NCBI GenBank assembly: GCA_020465985.1
Contig: JAANYP010004422.1
Coordinates: 186,001 to 250,000, forward strand
Length of the DNA: 64,000 nt
From: Centrapalus pauciflorus
Lineage: Eukaryota; Streptophyta; Magnoliopsida; Asterales; Asteraceae
Reading direction: 5' to 3'
This document shows positions 42,634 through 52,100 of this stretch, in pieces. A program made the translations under genes and the position numbers. The first letter of the stretch is position 1; each line of letters opens with the position of its first letter. Under the pieces are notes generated by a model, which was not told the origin of the DNA, did not search any database, and worked only from the letters and a program-made list of their open reading frames with translations.

Positions 42634-44499
42634 TGTAACACCCCTCCCGATCCCGGAAATGCCACGTAAATTCAATACACAGGTGGCTTATCGCAATAGC
42701 TCTATTATGCACACGTCACAGGATAACTCGAAACCAATATTAATTTAAAACTTTTAAACAAACACTATCAATATGATAATCCACCGATTACATAATCCCA
42801 AAAGCTGCTAACATAATTAACACTGATTAGATCATTACACAAAACTAACACCAAGCTCCCCAGATGATTCCCGATCCCAGCTCATCAAGCACGGCTACAA
42901 ATCCTGTCACTGATGCCCTGAACATGGAAGACTCGAATACGTAAGCTCGAAAGCTCGTGAGTACTCGAGGGTTAGACTCTGCACAGTAACACATAGCATG
43001 CATACACGTAGCACATACACACAACACAAGCTCAATCTCTGTCCCTGGCAATCAACATCTCAATACAGGTATGAACACATAGCATGCTCATGCCACACAA
43101 GTCTCTGCTCAGAGACATATGAGATCCAATGCTCAATGAGATACCCATCTCAAATGGGGAAACTCTTCCCCTCCTGCACCCTAGCTATACTCATGGCTAA
43201 CAGGATTCACAGGCTCAGGAGCGACCTGAGAATAAACACAACCATATATATATGGGGACCCTACTCAGGGTTGAACAGAGCTACTCAGCTCCCGCGATAA
43301 CTCATCGCAATCACGGTATCATGGATCTCATACATAATTTATATCCACATATAAACAAAGGAAGGATCATACCTGGCACCCACGTCCCTGTCTCATTCAC
43401 AATACACAATATACACATACACGAAGCTAGCTACACAGTTATGACTCGTAAAACGGTCCCGGGTTTGAAAAGGAACTCGGGTACTCACCTGGTCGATCCA
43501 CAAATCTCAAAATCTCTAACTCGGCTCGGCTCGCTGACTCGTCCCTGAAATCGCACGGATCCCAACCGTTAACACAAACTCATTTCAAAAGATACACATA
43601 ACAATTTATAACTCGACTCATAACCGACCCGAAGCCCCGAAACAATCCCAACCGAAAACCCCGAAAACCCGATCAAAACCCGGCTCAAAAGTCCCAAACG
43701 AAACCCCGAAGACCCAACTCGAACACGACCCAATAATAGCCCCAACGGAACCCCCAAACCAACCCAAATAACCCCCAAGATCTGCCAAAACCGCCTCCTC
43801 CCTGCCCAGCAATCGCGCCCGCGTCCCAGAAGTCTCGACCGCGCCTTGATCGCGGTCGCGCCGCCCCTCCATCGCGGCCGCGCTGACTGCTGTCTTCTTC
43901 TTCCCTGCTTTTGCTGCTCTGCTTCGGCCAGGGTTAAAATACCCCCAGAAACTCGATTTCAGCCTCATATAAACCTCATAACTCACTTACAGACTTCACC
44001 ATATTAACCCAAAACTATTTCCACAACCATAACCACATATATACACAAATTTAAGCTACAAAATCGAAAGCTTTTACCTTGAACTCAAGAACACGAAATT
44101 GGAGAAGATGAAGATTCAAACTCAGCAATTAACTCATGGAATTGGAAGCTTTTCTGCTGGAAGTTCATGAACACACATACACACACTTCACACTTAGGTT
44201 CCCAAATGAAACAAAAGGAAAAGAACGCACGTATATGATTTCTCTATTTTTGGCGGGTTCCGACCCCAATAACCCGAACCCGATACCGCAATTTCACAAT
44301 TAATATCCACTTTACCCAATTAATTCCACGAACCCAAATATACAATTAATCCACTAAATTTATAATCCGGAGACACGTAACTCGTAGCCCGACACGTATC
44401 AATCCACTACTCGGGATCTCATTGGTCCGACACAATTATAATTATTTAAATATCCACTAAAATAATTCCACATAATAACTCTGAAAACGGGGTGTTACA
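42634..44499 (-). repeat. 5' LTR of the gag-only gypsy element
   Basis: 1,866 bp, the same length as the other LTR, with about 11 substitutions by eye. GTGG follows at 44500-44503 and precedes the other LTR at 38049-38052. Confidence 0.93.
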
Positions 44500-45180
44500 G
44501 TGGTGTTTGGTTCCTGTGATGGAATTTGATGGAATTTGAATTTGAATTTAATTTGTTTACAATTTTTGATAACTAATGGAATGTGTTAATTTATGTATTT
44601 TCCATCAAATTTCCTTGTTTATAGGAATTTGACATTTATTCCAGCTCATACATGATTAAATTCCAACATATAAATGAATTAGATTCTGACCTACATCTCT
44701 AACCAATACTATAAATCATCTTCTACCTTCACTGTCAACCATATTAGAGAGTGTTTCGATTTGCGTTTGAAAAAGTGCTGTAGCGTTTTGGAAACTAATA
44801 ATCAGATAATAGCTGTAACAAAAAGTGCTGCAAGAAATGTAGTGTTTGGTTTAGCTTCTGCTGTTTGATATCATAATTATCAAATAATCAGTTTTTAAAG
44901 TGTTTGGATTTGCGTTTTTACTTGTAAAATGACCAAATAATCACTTATTAAGCAAATAAGCTACAACTTTTAACTTATGAAAAAGTGTGGTAGGACAAAC
45001 GCTAAACGCAAATAATCACTTATTAACGTATGCAATCCAAACACTTTAAACCAATTATTTGCGTTATTGTAACGTAATAAGATAATAATCACGTTTATAA
45101 CGCAAAACCAAACACCCTCTTAATAACTAAAATTTAAATTCCAATTCCTTCGAATTTCTTTCCGTGAACCAAGCGCCACA
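44500..45180. mobile_element. Tourist-like MITE (outer), split by the gypsy element
   Basis: Terminal inverted repeats of about 50 bp: GGTGGTGTTTGGTTCC on the left and, reversed, TGTGGCGCTTGGTTCA on the right. The first five bases of the left end are at 38048-38052, on the far side of the gypsy insertion. Target duplication TAA at 38045-38047 and 45181-45183 fits PIF/Harbinger (TWA). Without the inner MITE it is about 310 bp. Non-coding. Confidence 0.75.
44747..45119. mobile_element. Tourist-like MITE (inner)
   Basis: 373 bp with inverted ends GAGAGTGTTTCGATTTGCGTT and, reversed, GAGGGTGTTTGGTTTTGCGTT, flanked by TTA at 44744-44746 and 45120-45122. Short inverted segments (AATAATCACTTATTA type) fill the middle. 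It is nested in the outer MITE. Confidence 0.8.
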
Positions 45181-45410
45181 TAAAAGTGTGTTTGTTTCTA
45201 CATGATTTTCCTTTACTGATATATGACATTTAACAATTTAATTTAATTTGAAATCCTAGCGTTATTTGATGATGGAAATGTTTATAAAATATGGAGTATG
45301 TGATATCTAATCAAATAATAAGATTGTAGGTGGATAACTTAAGGTTTAAAAATAATAAAAATAAAAAGAAATTTCGGAACATGTCTGTACAAAATGTTAT
45401 ATAAAAAATT

Positions 45411-45918
45411 CAAGGTTGTCAATATCGAAATCTTATCTAAGATCGTTTTCGTCTTTGTAAGATCAGGATCGTAATATCCTACCACAAAATCACTACTTTT
45501 TAATTTTTTTCCTACGTACCATAATTTGTGATTTTATATTATAAATTAATTATATAACACTTGAAAAAAATATTTATACGAGAAATTGGGAAACAACGTA
45601 CATTTATGTTTAAAATATTTATGGTCATTTAAAAAATGTCAAAACAATTATACATCCTATTATTTGACTCACAATCATAATGGATAAAATGATTTGATCT
45701 AGGTAAAAGGTTGGATTGAATTGGTAAACGAGTTAAAAGAGTCTGGACCGAGTAAAAGGTAGGATCGGCTCGGTGACCCATCCTACGATCCTACAAACGA
45801 TCCCACGATCCTACGTCTGATCTTGTTATAAAACGATCCTACACTGAACCTGTGCGAAATCACTTGGTAGCTAGGATCGATAAATCCTATGATCTTACTC
45901 GCGATCTTAACAACCATG
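45411..45918. mobile_element. MITE-like element rich in GATCCTACGAT
   Basis: Ends CAAGGTTGTCAATATCG and, reversed, CATGGTTGTTAAGATCG form an imperfect inverted repeat. Both sides carry GATCCTACGATC-type repeats, several of them palindromic. No coding potential and no clear target duplication. Related to 24380-24606. Confidence 0.55.
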
Positions 45919-46319
45919 AACAAACTCCTTCCATCATTGTTTCTGTATCTTTTTTTCATATTCATTTCAAGATATAATTTACATACACATAAATACACTA
46001 AATCTGGAATTCTAGAGAAGCAGGAGCTGAAATTTAAAGATAAAATAATCACCATTATTGTCATCTTCTACACAAGTACATCAACACCTATTCAACCTTG
46101 AGATATTAAAATACAAATTTTGTCATTAATTTTTAGTATTGAATTTAATCATGATAAAAGGGTTTGAATGAGTTTATTATGAATGTAAAAGTAGGTGCTA
46201 TTTCTTTAATATATCATCATCTTCATCATTCTATGCTTAAAAGCTTTATATATGTTCATTAATGGAAGATTTAGTCGGTTTTTACATACTAATATGAAAA
46301 ATCTATGTAAAATATTCAT

Positions 46320-46435
46320 CTTGATGTGTTTAGAAACATGATCAAATGTTGTGAATGATCAAATTATTGTTGAAGAATTGTGAATGGTCAAATAATTCTT
46401 CTTCTGAATGATCAAATAACTTACGGATTAACAAC
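46320..46435. repeat. TGAATGATCAAATAA minisatellite, left part
   Basis: About five units of TGTGAATGATCAAATAA with variants; the array resumes after the rDNA mosaic at 46987. Confidence 0.75.
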
Positions 46436-46519
46436 TGTTAAGATGCATGAGTTGTGTTTGACTTGTTGTTGGTGGATAGATGTTTGATTGTGTAGCAATG
46501 TTCATGGATGCAAGAATTT

Positions 46520-46575
46520 TCGATATCCCGGCTCACGCATCGATGAAGAACGTAGCAAAATGCGATACTTGGTGC

Positions 46576-46613
<38 letters not shown>

Positions 46614-46629
46614 TAGTTGCACCCAAAGA
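46520..46629 (+). pseudogene. 5.8S rRNA fragment
   Basis: About 110 bases match plant 5.8S rRNA (CGGCTCACGCATCGATGAAG, GCGATACTTGGTG, GAACCATCGAGTTTTTGAAC), with several changes; the 5' end and the 3' part are missing. No ITS sequence is recognisable around it. Not a working rRNA gene. Confidence 0.88.
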
Positions 46630-46695
46630 TCATTAAATACCACCGAATGATGCGAATATAAAATGTCTAATGTCACTTAAAATCTTATAAAAACA

Positions 46696-46838
46696 CTGTC
46701 AGACAAGGCTATATACTCGTTGAATACATCAGTGTAGCGCGCGTGTGTCCCAGAACTTCTAAGGGCATCACAGACCTGTTATTGCCTCAACTTCTGTGGC
46801 CTTAATGGCCATAGTCCCTCAAGTTAGCAGGCTGAGGT
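46696..46838 (-). pseudogene. 18S rRNA fragment
   Basis: Reverse complement of the 3' region of plant 18S (CTACACTGATGTATTCAACG, AATAACAGGTCTGTGATGCC, CCTCAGCCTGCTAAC), with about 40 bases deleted at 46820/46821. Orientation is opposite to the 5.8S piece. Confidence 0.85.
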
Positions 46839-46841
46839 TGC

Positions 46842-46985
46842 GCGGTGTCCGGTGCACCCACGGCGGCCCTTGAAAATCCGGAGGACCGAGTGCCTCCCAC
46901 GCCCGGCCGCGCCCTCCTACTCCTTGGGGCCTGGCACTTGTCGGGGGTAGGTCACGTGCTTAAGCGCTATCCATTTTCGGGGCTA
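46842..46985. pseudogene. Two 25S rRNA fragments in opposite orientation
   Basis: 46842-46908 reads as 25S on the plus strand (GGCGGCCCTTGAAAATCCGG, ACCGAGTGCC). 46909-46985 reads as 25S on the minus strand (TAGCCCCGAAAATGGATAGC, GTGCCAGGCCCC). They meet at a GCCCGG/CCGCGCC junction. Confidence 0.8.
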
Positions 46986-46986
46986 G

Positions 46987-47455
46987 TCGTGAATGATCAT
47001 TTTATAAGTTTTGTGAACGATCAAAAAAGTGTTATGAATGATCAAATAAATATTGTAAATGGTCAAATAATTCTTGTGAATGATTAAATAAGTGTTGTGA
47101 ATGATCAAATAAATATTGTGACTGGTCAAATAATTCTTGTGAATGATCAAATAATTGTTGTGAATGATTAAATAAATACTGTGAATGGTCAAATAATTTT
47201 TGTGAATGATCAAATAAGTGTAGAAGAATTGAAAATAGTCAAATAATTCTTGTGAATGATCAAATAAGTGTTAAAGAATTGTGAATGGTCAAATAAGTGG
47301 TGTAAACGATCAAATAAGTGTTGTGAATGATCAATTAAGTATTGTGAATGATCAATTAAGTGTTTGTGAATGATCTATTAAGTGTTGTAAATGATCATTT
47401 CATAAGTGTTGTGAATGATCATTTTATAAGTGTTATGAATGATCGTGTTATTACG
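46987..47455. repeat. TGAATGATCAAATAA minisatellite, right part
   Basis: About 20 units of 20-23 bp, core TGTGAATGATCAAATAAGTGT, the spacer after AAATAA varying between AGTGT, TTCT and ATAT. TGATCA makes each unit partly palindromic. No coding meaning. Confidence 0.85.
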
Positions 47456-47599
47456 AAAATACCATTGCAGCTAAAATTAATGGGTGCGCCTAATTTTTCC
47501 TCTTTTGATCACAACCCTTATTTTTTTTAATCTTGTGTCTTTGGAAGGGTACCATTGATACACTCAATTCTCATGGGTACCTTTTTGAATCCAAATCTC

Positions 47600-47618
47600 T
47601 ATATATATAGATATATAT

Positions 47619-47697
<79 letters not shown>

Positions 47698-47730
47698 TAC
47701 ACACACACACACACACATACATACATACAT
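47600..47730. repeat. Compound (TA)n/(CA)n microsatellite
   Basis: (TA)n, (CA)9-10, a long (TA)n of about 60 bases, (CA)9, then (CATA)n: a near-symmetric order around the TA core. From 47731 to about 48290 I see only non-coding AT-rich DNA with short CGGTT-type repeats. Confidence 0.95.
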
Positions 47731-48362
47731 AATGGATGTCAAAACCAAGCTAAACGACTTGATTTGAAATTAAAAATGCTAACATATCATAAGAACGGTT
47801 TTGCATGGATTTATAGAAACCGTAGAAAACTGATTTGATTCGCGTATGTGTAATAAGCTATAACTTTATATATAATTTCGTTTAATCTGAATGAACTAGA
47901 AGGGACCGTTTATAATTCGGTTCTCGGTTCCTATAATTCATTTAATTGGGTTTGGTAAACCGAAACCGGGTCGCTTAATTTTGGCCGGTTCTCGGTTCAT
48001 TGGTTTGGGTATGTTCAAATTTCAGTGAGCTCATCCCTAAAGTCAACCAGCCGACCCATGCATATCTCTTATATATACATATACACTACTGTATAAAGCA
48101 TTTAGAAGTTTGGTCCTAAAAACAAATGATTATGCATAAAGTACTACTTATTAATGCATATTCTTGAATTTTAAGACATACTAGTCGTTAATGTATAAAC
48201 TATTACTTATTATGCATACATATTTTAACCATTTGAATTTCTAAGGATCATTTGAAAAAACAGAGTTGCCTTTATTGAGAAATTAAAAACTCTTTCCTCT
48301 TCTTCCTTTTCCCCCAATGTCTTCTTCCTCACTCTATTCTTTAACATCTACCATACAACATA

Positions 48363-48510
48363 GGTGTAATTCTGGCAAGTAGGGTGGTGGATGTTGAGAA
48401 GTCTCTGGAGGTGTCTAGATATATCGGAGGAAATCCATTTTTCTCCGGTTATTGGTGCAATTCCGGCAAGTAGGGTGGTGGATGTTGAAAAGTCTCTGGA
48501 GGTATCTAGA
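48363..48510 (+). repeat. Direct repeat in the LINE 5' region
   Basis: Two copies of about 57 bp (48363-48419 and 48454-48510, offset 91) with few differences, core GGCAAGTAGGGTGGTGGATG, around a short CGGAGGAAA/TTCTCCG inverted segment. Confidence 0.85.
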
Positions 48511-49190
48511 ATCAAAGAGACTGAAATTGAAGAGGGTGAGAAAATCAAGGATGATAATTGTGAGGCATTAATATCAGATGGTGAAATCGAAAAAAGTGAG
48601 GTTCCAATGTGTCAAGGAGAATAAAACTCTAGGTGCCTCTGGAATGGGCCAAGAAAAAAAATCTTCTTTTTTTGCTGGTGGGCCTTGTTTGGGCCTGGAA
48701 AATGAGTTGAGTATTTTTAATATTGGTGGATCATCCAATTGAAACAATGTAGACGGGTCGGGTGTGCCTGATTCTTTCTTGGGTGCAGGAAATATACCTA
48801 ATTCATCTAGTGTGGCGATTCAAGTTGAGAAGCCCTTGTTTGATCTTATTGTTACTCTGCAAAAATTGTCGTTCAAATCTTCTGGCACTCCTACACAAAA
48901 GTTGAAAATTTCTTATAGGAATAGATTTGTTAGGGGTATTGCGGGATGGAGTCGGGAAAGGTGCAGAACATTGCAGAGCAAAAAGGAATTGCTCGGTCTC
49001 CAGCATCAACAATGTCTCAGCGCACCAGTTAGATCCAAATATTAATATCAATGAGGAGGTTGGGATATCGAATGAAGTACATGCTACGATTGGAATTGGG
49101 AATCAAATTGGTTTTCAATTGGAAGGATTTAAATCAGAATTTAGGAAGTTGATCGATGAGAAGAAGAAGATTGGTAATGGCCATAAATGA
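48391..49190 (+). pseudogene. LINE ORF1 remnant
   Basis: Fragments in several frames with acidic stretches but no clear RRM or zinc knuckle. Identified only by position before ORF2. The last piece ends at a TGA (49188-49190) that overlaps the ORF2 start as ATGA. Confidence 0.5.
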
Positions 49191-52100
49191 ATTCCCTATC
49201 GTTGAATATCAAAGGCATTGGTGGTAAGGTTAAGGTCGATTGGGTGCGTAGATTGCAAAGGGAGAATAATTTTCAATTATTGGCAATTCAAGAAACACAA
49301 TTTTCAACCTCGGAGAATATCAAGGTAAATGCTTTATGGAATCAATCAACGGTGGATTATGCTTTGGTAGTTGCTTAAGGAAACTTGGTGGTCTTTTAAG
49401 TTTGTGGGATACTTCAATGTTTTCTATGACAAGTTGCTTAAGATGTGTGCACTTTCTAGTCTTTTGAGGGAAATTAAAATGTATTGATTTGCCGGTTTTT
49501 ATTGCAAATGTTTATGCCCCGAGACTTGTGTCTGCGAGGCATAACCTTTGGTTGGAGTTATTGTCAGTCACGACTAGTAATGATGGTATTTGGGTTGTAA
49601 TGGGTGATTTAAATGAAATTAGGAGCAGGGAAGAAAAAATTGGGAATTCGTTTTGTTAGTCTTCTGTTGATAAATTTAATAAGTTTATCCAGGAGGCTGG
49701 ACTCTCTGAAATTAATTTAGGTGGAAAAAAATTTACATGGATGAGTGAGGATGTGTCACACCCTGATACCCCGCTTGGCAACGAAGCGTGACGTCGCGGA
49801 AATACATGACCAAAGAAACAAAGTCACAATCATAAATTATAAACAATGTTTTACAATCATAATAATAAAAGAGTTCACGAATATTGGAGATTAAAATACA
49901 TGACCAAAGCATATAAAATTCCAGTTATGCAAATAAATCTCCATATTGTTTTGAAAATGCTCTGTGACTCCCAAAAGCTTGCAAAATAGCCGTGAGTGCA
50001 GAAAGTAGCCCTTAAGGTCCTGAGAAAAACATGCTAAATACGTCAACGTAAAGTTGGTGAGCTCATAGGTTTACACGATAAAAGAGACAACGTATGGAAA
50101 GCACAAGATTTCAGTGAGTTGTAAACAAAAGCAAATCATATAATTTAAGTATTATCATAAGTCTCATGACCCCGAAACTTAACTTTTGAGTGCCCTATGT
50201 GGTATCCAACACCATAATACCAAGAAATGTCAAATAATTATGCATCCGTTTACAACTAGCGTGACCAACCTAGGTGGGAGCGTCAACCCAAATAGATATA
50301 TCCATAATATTCACGTCTACGAGTAACTAACGGTTCATGATTGAGGGCGGTGGTGAAGTAACAATCTTATGTAATACGTAAAATGATTCAAGTACTTGTG
50401 TCGATATAAAATAAAAAGTTAAGCATGTATTCTCACCCCAAAGTATTACGAACAATTAAAAATCGGGGCTATGAAAACTCACGGTAAAAAGTGAGCGTAA
50501 AATGAAGATCGTGACATTGACTTGAAATGAGGCTCGAACGTACTTAACCGAGTCCTAAATGATATGAGCAACTTAATAATATATATAAATGATAATGTGT
50601 ATGCATGATAGTTTTTAAGCTTTATTTCACCCAACTTAACAAGTCCATAAACAAAAACTCATTTAAAAAGTTCAAGTTCATTTATAAGGATTTTCGAGGT
50701 TTTTATCCAGGTTTTTCGACCTACTTTTGGCTGTTTTTACCCAAGCTCCAAAATGTTTTGGGCTTTGATATTTACATTCATAAAACTAATATATACAAGG
50801 AATTTTACAAGATAAAAATGATCATTTTTCGAGGTGTTTAGGTTAGGGAAAAGACTCGTTAAAAACCTTATGTTGGTCATAACTGAGCTGTTAGACTTTT
50901 CGGTTCCTAAACAGTATTTTGGGTTCAAAACTCCGAGTTAAATTATGAAAACTTCCAGATCTTTAATTAAAACATAGATCTAAATTCTGGAACAAGAATC
51001 AACTCATTTCGTTAAGTTTTGAATTAGTTATGATTTTTCAAAGTTGATGTAATAATTCTACCGAAAATCCAAATTTCACAACCTTGCACCAACTTGTGAT
51101 TCTTGTTGTTTATCCAAAAACCACATGTATAAAAGGTTATGAAACACATTTATATACCTTGTTTCATAATATTGATGCCTACATTATGTGTTTATATATT
51201 TATAAACACATTTGAAAAAACAATCTTTAAAAATAAAAGCTAGTTGTTTATAAACTTGGTTTTTGATGCACTCGTTGGTGTTGGTGTTTATGTATATTAT
51301 GCAAGACTTATAACTCATAAATAAAAGAAGTAATAAGGTAGTTTTTACTTACTTTGATGAAGTAAAATAATGCAAATGAGTATAATTTGTGTTCTTGAAC
51401 TTTGTTGCACCAAGAATTCTTGAAAAACTTAAAGAATACTAAGAAAATTTTGAAGTGTTGTGAGTGGGCTATGGTGGGCGGTTTTGGAGAGGTGAAAAGA
51501 GAGGAATTGTGCTCTTGCAAAGGCGTTGAAAAGAATGAAAGGTTGGGTCTCTATTTATAGAGGATGAAGAGGTCTTGTAATTATGAATGGGATGGAGGTT
51601 GAGTGAAGATCTCTCCAAGAATGGTGAAAAGATGGAGACACTTTGATGTAGATGGTGCATTGGATCCTTAATAAAAAATTGATGTCAAAAGCTATGTAGT
51701 ACTACCTCTTATGGCCGTCCTTATGAGGTTTTTAATAAAGATTTTCATTTTTTTTGTATAAAAGTATTTAAAATGTATTCTTGTATGTTCTTTTTTATGT
51801 AATTTTATAAATACTTATGAAATACAATAGATTAATGAATTGTTTTTGTCTTGCATAATTAAAGTTATGTAAGATTGTTAATGCATAATTAATGACACTA
51901 ATCTTAATTAAATCATGTACTTAGTTGATTTAATCTATTATGTCATAAATTGATCGGATTAATTACTTTGCCGTTTCATCGGATCATACCGATGAAATTG
52001 TTTCTGGTTGTAAGGAAATTCCTTATGAATTTGTTAATCACTTTGATTTAACATTAATGACTGTTAATTAAGTGACAAATGCTAACCTGATTTGTTACCA

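Larger units (their letters stand above)
38053..44499 (-). mobile_element. Gag-only Ty3/gypsy element (TR-GAG type)
   Basis: A 6.4-kb element on the minus strand: two 1,866-bp LTRs (38053-39918 and 42634-44499), a TGGTATCAGAGCTTGTGG primer site and a purine tract. The 2.7-kb interior encodes only Gag and no protease, integrase or RT. By eye the LTRs differ at about 11 positions, so the insertion is recent. The flanks share GTGG. This matches the non-autonomous TR-GAG class described in plants; Gag looks like that of chromovirus-type gypsy elements. Confidence 0.9.

Noticed and set aside
46520..46985. A functional rRNA unit
   Set aside because: Pieces are short, mixed in order and strand, and bear deletions.
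47555..47767. A 70-codon frame of Tyr/Ile and Thr/His runs
   Set aside because: Translation of the CA/TA microsatellite.
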